Source: Amycolatopsis methanolica 239
GTDB taxonomy: Bacteria > Actinomycetota > Actinomycetes > Mycobacteriales > Pseudonocardiaceae
Direction of reading: 5' to 3'
DNA: 64,000 bases
NCBI RefSeq assembly: GCF_000739085.1
Contig: NZ_CP009110.1
Span: 1,116,001-1,180,000, forward strand
Position 1 is the stretch's first letter, and every line of letters begins with the position of its first letter. The translations under genes were made by a program, and so were the position numbers. The notes under the pieces are model-generated. The model was given only the letters and a program-made list of their open reading frames with translations. It ran no database searches and was not told the origin of the DNA. Positions 29,370 through 37,416 of the stretch are shown one piece after another.

Positions 29370-29950
29370 GTGAGGAAGGGCGAGCAGCCACCATGGCTCG
29401 TCTCCGACGAGCCGCGGACACGTGTCCCACCGCTGCTGCCGGTCGCCGTGCCACGCCGAGTCGATCGTCCCGGCCGCCCGCGACTGCACGACCGCAAGGT
29501 GCTCTGTGGGATCTTGTTCGTTCTATACACCGGGATTTCATGGGAGTTCCTTCCACAGAGTTGGGGTTCGGATCGGGCATGACCTGTTGGCGATGCCTGC
29601 GGGATTGGAACGATGCCGGGGTCTGGCAGTGCCTGCACGAGTCCCTGTTGGCCGAACTGCACGCCGCGGGCGCGCTGGATTGGTCGAGGGTGGTGGTGGA
29701 CGGTTCGCGCGTGCGGGCCTTGAAGGGCGGCCCGAAACCGGGCCGAGCCCGGTCGACCGTGCCCGAACCGGCTCGAAACACCACCTGATCACCTAAGCGC
29801 ACGGCATCCCGTTGCCGGTGTCGCTGACCGGCGGCAACCGCAACGACATCACCCAGTTGATGCCGCTGGTTGAGTCGATCCCGCCGGTGCGAGTTCGACG
29901 CGGCCGTCCCCGTCGTCGCCCCGACGCCGTCTACGCCGACCGTGCGGGAC
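29370..29950 (+). pseudogene. Degenerate IS5-family transposase
   Basis: This is the remains of an IS5-type (DDE) transposase of the kind with the start motif WLVSDE..R. Segment one (LPVAVPRRVDRPGR; RKVLCGILFVLYTGISWEFLPQ) lies in one frame to about 29565. Segment two (ELGFGSGMTCWRCLRDWND; LAELHAAGALDWSRVVVDGS) is in a second frame. Segment three (GPSPVDRARTGSKHHLIT, then an in-frame TAA, then PVSLTGGNRNDITQLMPLV and RRRPDAVYADR) is in a third. The last third of the gene, with the final catalytic glutamate, is missing. It is dead and marks the right edge of the island. Confidence 0.88.
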
Positions 29951-30104
29951 TGTTCCAAGTTCGGTGTTTCTGGCCCGACACGCCGGCACCTGATCGTGCC
30001 CGAACGCACTGCCAGGTTGCCTGGGATTCCTGCGTCGGGGGCCGTGGTGTTTGCCCAGTGCGCGCCGACCTGCATCGATCGGCAGCTTTTCACACAGAGT
30101 GAGT

Positions 30105-30145
30105 AACGGCCGGTTCCGCGCAGGCAGCAGAACCGGCCGTTTCTC
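30105..30145. terminator. Hairpin downstream of glnA
   Basis: AACGGCCGGTT (30105-30115) pairs perfectly with AACCGGCCGTT (30131-30141). It lies 77 bases beyond the glnA stop, which is on the complementary strand, and probably ends glnA transcription. It may also stop transcription coming from the left, where the T-run TTTCTCC is better. Between 29951 and 30105 nothing coding is recognised. Confidence 0.6.
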
Positions 30146-30217
30146 CGCTTTGACGGCCTGTAGACGGCCTGAGGTGGCCGACAACAGGCGCTTTACCAGG
30201 TCAGACCCGGTTTCGCA

Positions 30218-31642
30218 TCACACGTCGTAGTACAGCGCGAACTCGTACGGGTGCGGACGCAGCCGCAGCGGGTCGATCTCGGTCTCGCGCTTGAGCGAGA
30301 TCCACGTCTCGATGACGTCCGGGGTGAACACGCCGCCCTCGGTGAGGAAGTCGTGGTCGGCCTCGAGGTTGTTCAGCACCTCGTCGAGCGTCGCCGGGAC
30401 CTGCTTGACGTCCTTGGCCTCCTCCGGCGGAAGCTCGTAGAGGTCCTTGTCGATCGGCTCCGGCGGCTCGATCTTGTTCTTGATGCCGTCCAGGCCGGCC
30501 ATCATCATCGCGGCGAACGCGAGGTACGGGTTGCCGGACGAGTCCGGGCACCGGAACTCGATGCGCTTGGCCTTGGCGTTGGACCCGGTGATCGGGATCC
30601 GGACGCAGGCCGAGCGGTTGCGCTGCGAGTACACCAGGCTGACCGGCGCCTCGAAGCCCGGCACCAGGCGGTGGTAGGAGTTCACCGTCGGGTTGGTGAA
30701 GGCCAGCAGCGACGGGGCGTGGGCCAGGATGCCGCCGATGTAGTGGCGCGCCATGTCCGACAGGCCGGCGTAACCGGACTCGTCGTAGAACAGCGGCTGG
30801 CCGTCCTTCCACAGCGACTGGTGGCAGTGCATGCCCGAACCGTTGTCACCGAACAGCGGCTTCGGCATGAAGGTCGCGGTCTTGCCGGCGTTCCACGCGG
30901 TGTTCTTCACGATGTACTTGAACAGCTGCAGGTCGTCCGCAGCGTGCAGCAGCGTGTTGAACTTGTAGTTGATCTCGGCCTGGCCCGCGGTGCCCACCTC
31001 GTGGTGCGCGCGCTCGAGCGTGAAGCCGGAGTTGATCAGCTTCTGGCTGATCTCGTCACGCAGGTCGGCGAAGTGGTCCACCGGCGGGACGGGGAAGTAG
31101 CCGCCCTTGAAACGGGTCTTGTAACCGCGGTTGCCGCCCTCTTCGTGGCGGCCGGTGTTCCACCAGCCCTCGACCGAGTCGATCTCGTGGAAGGAGCCGT
31201 TCTCACGCGAGTCGAAGCGCACCGAGTCGAACACGTAGAACTCGGCCTCGGGGCCGAAGAACACGGTGTCGGCGACGCCGGACTCGGCGATGTACTGCTC
31301 GGCCTTGCGCGCGATGTTGCGCGGGTCGCGGCTGTAGGCCTCGCGGGTGAAGGGGTCGTGCACGAAGAAGTTGATGGAGAGGGTCTTCTCCTTGCGGAAC
31401 GGGTCGATCCGCGCGGTCTCCGGGTCGGGCAGCAGCAGCATGTCGGACTCGTGGATCGACTGGAAGCCGCGCACCGAGGAGCCGTCGAAGGCCAGGCCCT
31501 CTTCGAACGCGTCCGCGTCGAACGCCTTCGCAGGGACGGTGAAGTGCTGCATCACACCCGGCAGATCACAGAACCTGACGTCAACGAACTGCACGTCCTC
31601 ATCTGCGATGAGACGCTGGATATCGTCTGGAGTAGTGGACAC
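30218..31642 (-). CDS. glnA: Type I glutamine synthetase
   Basis: GlnA (474 residues) makes glutamine from glutamate, ammonia and ATP and forms a dodecamer. Family segments include [43 protein letters not shown] and NRSACVRIP. The adenylylation loop [11 protein letters not shown] is intact, with Tyr at about residue 402, so this enzyme is a target of GlnE at 2843. The GTG at 31642 is chosen because AAGGAG lies nine bases upstream and the family starts here; ATG codons at 31666 and 31660 lie at or before that site. A GlnR operator lies 68-105 bases upstream. It corresponds to glnA1 of mycobacteria by neighbours (RDD and DUF4191 genes). Confidence 0.97.
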   Translation of the reverse strand: MSTTPDDIQRLIADEDVQFVDVRFCDLPGVMQHFTVPAKAFDADAFEEGLAFDGSSVRGFQSIHESDMLLLPDPETARIDPFRKEKTLSINFFVHDPFTREAYSRDPRNIARKAEQYIAESGVADTVFFGPEAEFYVFDSVRFDSRENGSFHEIDSVEGWWNTGRHEEGGNRGYKTRFKGGYFPVPPVDHFADLRDEISQKLINSGFTLERAHHEVGTAGQAEINYKFNTLLHAADDLQLFKYIVKNTAWNAGKTATFMPKPLFGDNGSGMHCHQSLWKDGQPLFYDESGYAGLSDMARHYIGGILAHAPSLLAFTNPTVNSYHRLVPGFEAPVSLVYSQRNRSACVRIPITGSNAKAKRIEFRCPDSSGNPYLAFAAMMMAGLDGIKNKIEPPEPIDKDLYELPPEEAKDVKQVPATLDEVLNNLEADHDFLTEGGVFTPDVIETWISLKRETEIDPLRLRPHPYEFALYYDV

Positions 31643-31709
31643 CCTCTGTAACTCCTTCATACGCATTGCCGGGGGCAGTACTCTCTTCGGCTCACGCTAA
31701 GAGCGCGGT

Positions 31710-31747
31710 GTTGCCCGACCGTCACCCGTATGTTTCGCGGAGGTTAA
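31710..31747 (-). promoter_or_regulatory. Four-box GlnR operator upstream of glnA
   Basis: Read on the glnA strand, the boxes TTAAC, GAAAC, GTGAC and GCAAC follow each other, each separated by exactly six bases (11-bp period). This matches the actinobacterial GlnR pattern gTnAC-n6-GaAAc repeated twice. The site is 68-105 bases upstream of the glnA start, as in characterised glnA promoters. GlnR would adjust glnA transcription to nitrogen supply. Confidence 0.85.
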
Positions 31748-31815
31748 CGGGTTGGGCGATATCCCCCAGCAGACCAGGGCGGACGTGGCGCACGCCACCG
31801 GCATACCCTGGTCGG

Positions 31816-32289
31816 GTGGCGAGATGGACCGGTGAGTGGTTGTCCGCACCTCGGCTCGGCGCCGAGGAACCCCCGCGCTGGCGAGGGGAACGCCTCGGCC
31901 TTCCCGAGCAGGGGGTCGGCGCCGTCGCCGGTGGCGGCGCGCGCCTGCTCGGCCTGGTCGTCGACCTGGTCGCCGCGTCCCTGCTGACCTCCCTCTTCGT
32001 GCACCCCGACCTGCAGGACACCGCCGCGATGCAGTCCTACAACCTGTGGGCGGTCGCCGTGTGGGCGATCATCACGGTCGTCCCGGTCTCGTTCTTCGGG
32101 TTCACCCCGGGCATGTTCGTGACCGGCATCCGCGTCGCCCGCCTGGACGGCGCGGGGATGGTCGGGGTGCCCAGGGCGATCGTCCGCGCCGCGCTCACGT
32201 TCCTGATCATCCCGGCCGCGATCCGCAACGCCGACGGCCGCAGCTGGCTCGACCGCCTCACCGGAACCGTCGTCATCCGGATGCGCTGA
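31816..32289 (+). CDS. RDD family membrane protein
   Basis: This 157-residue RDD-family membrane protein has the family signature near ARLLGLVVDLVAASLL, then a second hydrophobic segment (LWAVAVWAIITVVPVSFFG) and a third (IVRAALTFLIIPAAI). The conserved GFTPGMFVTGIRVARLDG follows the second helix. The function of RDD proteins is mostly unknown; some are linked to transport. The GTG at 31816 is preceded by TACCCT at 31804-31809 (six-base gap), a leaderless signature. It is divergent from glnA, as in mycobacteria. Confidence 0.87.
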   Translation: MARWTGEWLSAPRLGAEEPPRWRGERLGLPEQGVGAVAGGGARLLGLVVDLVAASLLTSLFVHPDLQDTAAMQSYNLWAVAVWAIITVVPVSFFGFTPGMFVTGIRVARLDGAGMVGVPRAIVRAALTFLIIPAAIRNADGRSWLDRLTGTVVIRMR

Positions 32290-32297
32290 GCCCGAAA

Positions 32298-32331
32298 AAG
32301 GCCCCGACCTGCCTGGTCGGGGCCTTCTCTT
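32298..32331. terminator. Bidirectional terminator between RDD and DUF4191 genes
   Basis: AAGGCCCCGACC (32298-32309) pairs with GGTCGGGGCCTT (32315-32326) around a five-base loop. There are A residues on the left flank and TCTCTTT on the right, so it can end transcripts from both convergent genes. Confidence 0.9.
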
Positions 32332-32342
32332 TGGGTACGGGG

Positions 32343-33074
32343 TCAGCGGCGCTTGATGACGCGCTGCACGCTGCGCATCTTCGCGCCCTGCGGCATCGGG
32401 CCCTTCGGCATGGCCGCGCCACCACGGTTGCCGAGCGCGGCGAGCTTCGCCTCCAGCGCGTCGACCTGCGCCGGGCGGAGGTTGCGCGGCAGCTTCATCA
32501 TGTGGCTCGACAGGCGGCGCAGCGGGACCTGGCCCTCCTCATTGCCGACCACGACCTCGTAGATCGGGGTGTCGCCGACCAGGCGGGCCACGCGCTTCTT
32601 CTCCTGCGACAGCAGGTTCCGCACGCGGTGCGGGGCGCCCTCACCGACCAGCACGACACCCGGGCCACCCAGCACGCGGTGGACGGCGTCGAGCTGCGTG
32701 GTCGCGGCCACCGTCTGGGTGACCTTCCAGCGGCCGCGCAGGTTGTCCAGCGCCCAGCCCGCGGCTCCGGGCTGGCCGTCCGCCTTCGCGAACACCGTGC
32801 GCTGCACCCGGCGGCCGAAGATGATCACCGCGGCGAGCACGCCGAGGACGATGCCCAGCGGCAACAGGACCCACAGCATCCCGAGCAGCAGCCCGATCAC
32901 GACGAAGACACCGGCCACGACCAGGAACGCGCCGAGCATCCAGGGGAGGAGCGCCTTGTCCTCCCGGCGCTGCATCTTGAACGCTTCCCAGATCTGACCG
33001 CGCCGGGCTTTGCTCGCGGCGCGTCGTTCCCGCTTGGCCTGCTTGGCAGCCTCTTTGTCCTGCTTTCCCGCCAT
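32343..33074 (-). CDS. DUF4191 family membrane protein
   Basis: This 243-residue DUF4191 protein is found throughout actinobacteria next to lipA or glnA. The N-terminus is highly charged ([22 protein letters not shown]). It is followed by two adjoining hydrophobic helices ([20 protein letters not shown] and [19 protein letters not shown]) and a soluble domain with [22 protein letters not shown] and [20 protein letters not shown]. The function is unknown. It is convergent with the RDD gene and divergent from uvrD2. Confidence 0.9.
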   Translation of the reverse strand: MAGKQDKEAAKQAKRERRAASKARRGQIWEAFKMQRREDKALLPWMLGAFLVVAGVFVVIGLLLGMLWVLLPLGIVLGVLAAVIIFGRRVQRTVFAKADGQPGAAGWALDNLRGRWKVTQTVAATTQLDAVHRVLGGPGVVLVGEGAPHRVRNLLSQEKKRVARLVGDTPIYEVVVGNEEGQVPLRRLSSHMMKLPRNLRPAQVDALEAKLAALGNRGGAAMPKGPMPQGAKMRSVQRVIKRR

Positions 33075-33139
33075 ATGAACCAGGATACGGCCGGGCAGGG
33101 CGACGCGATCCTGTCGGTCCCCTCTGCGAGGATGCCGGG

Positions 33140-35215
33140 GTGGCTAGCGCACCTGTGACCAAGTCCCCGACAGGCCTGTTGGACGGGCTGGACCCCGAGC
33201 AGCGTGCCGCCGCGGCAGCCCCGCGCGGGCCGGTCTGCGTCCTGGCCGGCGCGGGCACCGGCAAGACGCGCACCATCACCCACCGCATCGCGCACCTGAT
33301 CGCGTCCGGGCACGTTTCCGCAGGTCAGGTGCTCGCGGTCACGTTCACCGCGCGCGCGGCGGGGGAGATGCGGACGCGGCTGCGCGCGTTGGGCGTCGAC
33401 GGCGCCCAGGCGCTGACGTTCCACGCGGCCGCGCGGCGGCAGCTGCGGTACTTCTGGCCGCGCGTGGTGGGCGACCGGATGTGGGACCTGCTCGACGGCA
33501 AGCTGCGGCTGGTCGCCCAGGCGGCGCAGCGCACGCGGGTCAGCACCGACACGGAGATCCTGCGGGACATCGCGAGCGAGATCGAGTGGGCGAAGGCGTC
33601 GCTGATCAGCCCGGAGGACTACCCGGCGCAGGCCGCGCGGCTGCAGCGGGACACGCCGATGCAGGCCGCGCAGGTCGCCGAGGTGTACCGCAAGTACGAA
33701 GAGGTCAAGAACGCGGCGCGGATGCTCGACTTCGACGACCTCCTGCTGCACACGACGGCCGCGCTGGAGGACAACGCGGACGTCGCCCGCGAGTTCCGCG
33801 ACCGGTACCGGTGCTTCGTCGTCGACGAGTACCAGGACGTCACCCCGCTGCAGCAGCGGTTGCTCGACGCGTGGCTCGGCGGGCGCGACGACATCACGGT
33901 GGTCGGCGACGCGAACCAGACCATCTATTCGTTCGGCGGGGCGTCGCCGCGGCCGCTGCTGGACTTCACGCGGCGGTTCCCGGAGGCGACGGTGGTGCGG
34001 CTGGAGCGGGACTACCGCTCCACGCCGCAGGTGGTCGAGCTGGCGAACAAGGTGATCGGCGCCGCGCGGGGGCGGCCGGCGGGGTCGCGGCTCAAGTTGA
34101 TCGGGCAGCGCCCGGACGGCCCGGAGCCGCGGTTCGCGGAGTTCGACGACGAGCCGACGGAGGCGGGCGCGGTCGCCGGGCGGGTGCGGCAGCTGCTGGA
34201 CGCGGGTGTGCCGGCCAGCGAGATCGCGATCCTGTACCGGGTCAACGCGCAGTCGGAGGTGTACGAGCAGGCGCTGACGGACCTGGAGATCCCGTACCTG
34301 GTGCGCGGCGGCGAGCGGTTCTTCGAACGGCGGGAGATCCGGCAGGCGATGGTCTCGCTGCGCACGGCCGCGGCGGATCCGCCTGCGGGTGACCTGGTGA
34401 CGGCGGTCCGTGCGGTGCTGGCCCGGGTCGGTTTGACGGAGCAGCCGCCGTCGGGCGGGGCGGCGAAGGAGCGGTGGGACGCGCTGCTGGCGCTGGTGGA
34501 GCTGGCCGAGGAGCTGGCGGCGTCGGTGGAGGGCGCGTCGATGGGCCGGTACGTCGCGGAGCTGGAGCAGCGCGCGGCGGCGCAGCACCCGCCGACGGTC
34601 GAGGGGGTGACGCTGGCGTCGTTGCACGCGGCGAAGGGCCTGGAGTGGGACGCGGTGTTCCTGGTGGGACTCGCCGAGGGCACGATGCCGATCCAGCGCG
34701 CCGACGGCGACGAGGCGGCGATCGAGGAGGAGCGCAGGCTCTTTTACGTGGGGGTCACCCGGGCGCGGGAGCAGCTGTGGTTGTCGTGGTCGCTGTCGCG
34801 CCACCCCGGCGGGCGACGGCACCGCCGCCGCAGCCGGTTCCTGTACGGCCTGATCCCGGAGGAACACCCGACGGCGCGGGTGCCCCGCCGCGCGGCGACC
34901 ACGAGGACGAAGCCGAGCTGCCGCATGTGCGGCGAACAGCTGGCGAACACGCTCGAGGTGAAGCTGGGACGCTGCGCCCGCTGCCCGAGCGACCTCGACG
35001 AGGCCTTGCTGACGCGGCTGAAGGAGTGGCGAGCCGAGCGAGCGCGCGAACTGAAGGTGCCGCCGTTCGTCGTCTTCACGGACGCCACGCTGGTCGCAAT
35101 AGCCGAACAACGCCCCGACGACCAGCGCGGACTGGTCGCGATCTCCGGCATAGGCCCGACAAAGGTGCAACGCTTCGGCGACGAGGTCCTGTCCCTCCTC
35201 CGAGACCACGCCTGA
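33140..35215 (+). CDS. uvrD2: ATP-dependent DNA helicase UvrD2
   Basis: This 691-residue superfamily 1 helicase matches mycobacterial UvrD2. Helicase motifs are AGAGTGKT (I), [13 protein letters not shown] (II), [13 protein letters not shown] (III), [12 protein letters not shown] (IV), [17 protein letters not shown] (V) and [15 protein letters not shown] (VI). The C-terminal extension has the four-cysteine zinc motif CRMCGEQL...GRCARC and then an HRDC-like domain, the layout known from UvrD2. It acts in DNA repair. The GTG start has GAGGAT six bases upstream and no ribosome binding site. It is followed by a repeat-filled gap and whiB7, as in other actinomycetes. Confidence 0.95.
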   Translation: MASAPVTKSPTGLLDGLDPEQRAAAAAPRGPVCVLAGAGTGKTRTITHRIAHLIASGHVSAGQVLAVTFTARAAGEMRTRLRALGVDGAQALTFHAAARRQLRYFWPRVVGDRMWDLLDGKLRLVAQAAQRTRVSTDTEILRDIASEIEWAKASLISPEDYPAQAARLQRDTPMQAAQVAEVYRKYEEVKNAARMLDFDDLLLHTTAALEDNADVAREFRDRYRCFVVDEYQDVTPLQQRLLDAWLGGRDDITVVGDANQTIYSFGGASPRPLLDFTRRFPEATVVRLERDYRSTPQVVELANKVIGAARGRPAGSRLKLIGQRPDGPEPRFAEFDDEPTEAGAVAGRVRQLLDAGVPASEIAILYRVNAQSEVYEQALTDLEIPYLVRGGERFFERREIRQAMVSLRTAAADPPAGDLVTAVRAVLARVGLTEQPPSGGAAKERWDALLALVELAEELAASVEGASMGRYVAELEQRAAAQHPPTVEGVTLASLHAAKGLEWDAVFLVGLAEGTMPIQRADGDEAAIEEERRLFYVGVTRAREQLWLSWSLSRHPGGRRHRRRSRFLYGLIPEEHPTARVPRRAATTRTKPSCRMCGEQLANTLEVKLGRCARCPSDLDEALLTRLKEWRAERARELKVPPFVVFTDATLVAIAEQRPDDQRGLVAISGIGPTKVQRFGDEVLSLLRDHA

Positions 35216-35226
35216 GCGGTCGTTCC

Positions 35227-35520
35227 GGTGGGCGGCCGTTTTTTCGCTGTTGCCCGGTGAGCGCGCCTTTCTCGGTCGTCGGGTGAGTGGCTGTTCCTCC
35301 GTTGTCCGGTGAGCCGCTGTTTCTCGGCGTCTGGTGAGCCGCTGTTTCTCGGTTGCCCGGTGGGGCGCTGTTTCTCGGTCGTTTGGTGGGTGGTCGTTTC
35401 TCGGTTGTCCGGTGAGCGGCTGTTTCTCGGTTGTCTGGCGGGGTGGCCGTCCTTGACCGGTTGTCCCGTGGGCGGCTGTTCTTGTCGGTCGTGAGGTGGG
35501 CGGCCGTTCCTGCCCGGCCC
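35227..35520 (+). repeat. Degenerate tandem repeat, about 26-bp unit, 11 copies
   Basis: Units like GGTGAGCGGCTGTTTCTCGG plus about six bases (TTGTCC or similar) follow each other with a period of 26 bases. The first and the last three copies are 28-32 bases long and more degenerate. The array starts 12 bases after the uvrD2 stop. Open frames through it are inconsistent and it is not likely coding. Confidence 0.85.
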
Positions 35521-36029
35521 TCTGACTACCCGGCGGCCGGAACTCGCTATGTGCTTACCGAGGCGGCCGCTCCTGGCCCTGTGCTTCCCCAGGCGGTCGC
35601 TCCTGGCTGGCTGCCTGCCCGGTGGTACGGCCGGTTCTGCCTGGCCGCTTGCCGAGCGACATTGCCGGACTCGCTGGATGCGCAGCAGCCGTGGGGCGCA
35701 CCGACCCCTGTGGTCGTGCCCTCCGCAATCGTCCGGGCAGAAGCGGCAGTACCACCGGGCAGGCAGAAGTGTTGACTCGCCCGGCAATCTGGCCCGCCCA
35801 GCCGTGACCTCGCTCAGCAGCCTGTGGCGCGCAAAGACCTCGCGCGCTCACCCGGAACTGGCTAACCTAGCTCGCCGGAACGATCGCGCTGCGTGCTGCA
35901 CTCGTCACCGTGATCATCAGCGCGGGTGTGAGCTCGCGGGGGCACGCACGCTTGACCGCGTAGAAGGGCCGCTTCGCGCGGCGGAACCGCTGCTCAGGGA
36001 CGATCTTCGTCGTCCGGGAAAGTTCTGCG
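35521..36029. other. Non-coding spacer between the 26-bp repeats and the whiB7 promoter
   Basis: About 500 bases without a supported gene. The first part (to about 35760) has looser C/G-rich repetition related in style to the array before it (GGCGGTCGCTCCTGG-like pieces). The rest is unremarkable. Short open frames on both strands lack a ribosome binding site or recognisable domain. Confidence 0.5.
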
Positions 36030-36068
36030 AAAAATGAGTTGCCCCGCCTCGGGCAGGGGCAATAGCCT
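36030..36068 (+). promoter_or_regulatory. whiB7 promoter with WhiB7-type AT-rich element
   Basis: AAAAAT (36030-36035) lies three bases upstream of a -35 element TTGCCC (36039-36044). After an 18-base spacer comes the -10 element TAGCCT (36063-36068). An A/T-rich stretch three bases ahead of -35 is the known mark of promoters activated by WhiB7 itself, which binds DNA through its AT-hook. Transcription would start near 36075 and leave a leader of about 430 bases before whiB7. Confidence 0.75.
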
Positions 36069-36151
36069 GCATGAGCGGGTGAAGAGCGCCCGCGAAGCGA
36101 ACGCCCGTCGCCCGCCGGCGATGAGCGAAGGACGAGAGGAGGTGCTGGGAC

Positions 36152-36388
36152 GTGAACATTTCGACCACGGTCACGCAGCCTGGCATCGCCCTGCCCTTCG
36201 CCCGTTCGGCGATGGCTTGCGCGAATGGCTCGGGCGTCGGCACTGCCGGCGTCGCTCTGCCGATCCTCGCCCGGCTGCGTGACCGCTTCGACGGGACGGG
36301 TGTGTCCGCCGTCAAGCCGGCGTACGTCCCGACCGACAAGCAGACCCGACTCCACGTTCCGCTGGCTCCACCGGAGCTCAGACTCTGA
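36152..36388 (+). CDS. Leader ORF (uORF) of whiB7
   Basis: This 78-codon open frame lies in the whiB7 leader. The GTG start has a strong ribosome binding site, AGAGGAGG at 36135-36142. It ends 23 bases before the attenuator stem. The peptide (ending TRLHVPLAPPELRL) has no recognisable domain. In mycobacteria and streptomycetes, a translated ORF in the whiB7 leader couples ribosome stalling to read-through of a terminator, and the position here fits that role exactly. The act of translation, rather than the peptide, is probably what matters. Confidence 0.75.
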   Translation: MNISTTVTQPGIALPFARSAMACANGSGVGTAGVALPILARLRDRFDGTGVSAVKPAYVPTDKQTRLHVPLAPPELRL

Positions 36389-36411
36389 CCCCCCGTCAGG
36401 GAGACAGGCTC

Positions 36412-36459
36412 ACGAGGGCCGCGGAACCGAGTTTCGGATCCGCGGCCCTCGTGTTTTTG
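36412..36459 (+). terminator. whiB7 leader attenuator
   Basis: A perfect 14-base stem (ACGAGGGCCGCGGA at 36412-36425 with its complement at 36439-36452) is followed by GTTTTTGT. It is a strong intrinsic terminator placed 48 bases before the whiB7 start and just after the leader ORF. Antibiotic-slowed ribosomes on the leader ORF are expected to disturb it. A small CTGAC/GTCAG stem at the uORF stop could compete with it. Confidence 0.88.
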
Positions 36460-36506
36460 TGCCACCTCACAACCGAAAAACCGTTACTACACAAAGGAGA
36501 ACGGGA

Positions 36507-36908
36507 ATGTCATCGGCAATCGCCTTCGCGTCAGAGAAGGCGTTACCCGACGAACTCGCCCTTCCGGGATCCGGAATCGGTGAGCTTTTCGATGCCGTGG
36601 CCTCGCCGGACGCCGACCTGCCCTGCAGGTCCGGCGACGCCGACCTGTGGTTCGCGGAGTCACCGGCGGATCTGGAGCTGGCCAAGAGCCGGTGCGCCGA
36701 CTGCCCGATCCGGAGTGCGTGCCTGTCCGGTGCGCTCGCCCGGCGGGAGCCCTGGGGGGTCTGGGGAGGCGAGATCTTCGAGCGCGGTGCCGTGGTCGCG
36801 CGCAAGCGGCCGCGGGGACGTCCTCGCAAGAACCCGGTGGAAACGCCCGTAGCGGAGAAGCGCATCGAGCGCCGCAACCGCACTGACCAGCAGAGTGCAG
36901 CCGCATGA
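36507..36908 (+). CDS. whiB7: WhiB-family antibiotic-resistance regulator WhiB7
   Basis: WhiB7 (133 residues) is an iron-sulfur transcription factor that, with the main sigma factor, switches on intrinsic resistance to ribosome-targeting antibiotics. The four cluster ligands are Cys40, Cys63, Cys66 and Cys72. The turn motif EPWGVWGGE spans residues 81-89, and the AT-hook RGRPRK spans 103-108, the feature that sets WhiB7 apart from other WhiB proteins. AAAGGAG precedes the ATG. It is controlled by the promoter, leader ORF and attenuator upstream, and its stop overlaps the next small gene (ATGA). Confidence 0.97.
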   Translation: MSSAIAFASEKALPDELALPGSGIGELFDAVASPDADLPCRSGDADLWFAESPADLELAKSRCADCPIRSACLSGALARREPWGVWGGEIFERGAVVARKRPRGRPRKNPVETPVAEKRIERRNRTDQQSAAA

Positions 36909-37159
36909 GTACTGAAGCCCCCTTAGTTCCCGTGTCGTGGACGAAGCATCCGAGCACGCCGCGTCCCCGCGCCGGGGTCGCGCCCATGACCAAGGAGACC
37001 ATCCGAATGTTGCTCAACGAAGAACTGGCCAGAGCACGAATACAGGACCTGCACGACGACGTCCGGCCGCGAACGGTGCGCACCAATGCACGCGCCGCCC
37101 GCCGGTGGGACCGGGTGGCCCGCTGGGCTTCGCGCCGCGCAGGTCGCTACCGCGCCTAG
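36905..37159 (+). CDS. Small basic hypothetical protein after whiB7
   Basis: This 84-residue protein is translationally coupled to whiB7 by an ATGA overlap. It has a short Pro-rich N-terminus, a central helix (TKETIRMLLNEELARARIQDLHDDV) and a very basic end (ARAARRWDRVARWASRRAGRY). Small proteins with this kind of helix and basic tail are common in actinomycetes but have no known function. Coupling suggests it is made when WhiB7 is induced. An in-frame ATG at 36986 (MTKETIRM) is a possible shorter start. Confidence 0.65.
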   Translation: MSTEAPLVPVSWTKHPSTPRPRAGVAPMTKETIRMLLNEELARARIQDLHDDVRPRTVRTNARAARRWDRVARWASRRAGRYRA

Positions 37160-37208
37160 TCGATCGCTGAAACCGCTCGTAGCGGTTCGTCACGACCGTC
37201 GGCTCCTA

Positions 37209-37252
37209 GGCCCGGTGGTGTTTCGAGGAAGGCTCTCGAACACCACCGGGCC
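37209..37252 (+). terminator. Long hairpin after the whiB7 unit
   Basis: GGCCCGGTGGTGTT (37209-37222) pairs with AACACCACCGGGCC (37239-37252), with an inner CGAG/CTCG pairing. It has no T-run, but its position 50 bases after the whiB7 unit suggests a terminator or mRNA-stabilising structure. The remaining 37253-37416 holds no clear feature. Confidence 0.65.
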
Positions 37253-37416
37253 TGACGCCGTTGGGCATCCATTTCAGTGGCCGCCCAGTGGCGGCTGGAG
37301 GTTCGCCGCATCCAATCGCCACTGCGGGCGCTCCATACCGCGTCGGTTACCTCGAAGCGCACTGACCACATGTCACCGATCCGAAACGGCGGCGAGCGAC
37401 CGGACGCCGGTGTTGA

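Noticed and set aside
35227-35520. CRISPR array
   Set aside because: The 26-base units follow each other directly without unique spacers, and no cas genes are present.
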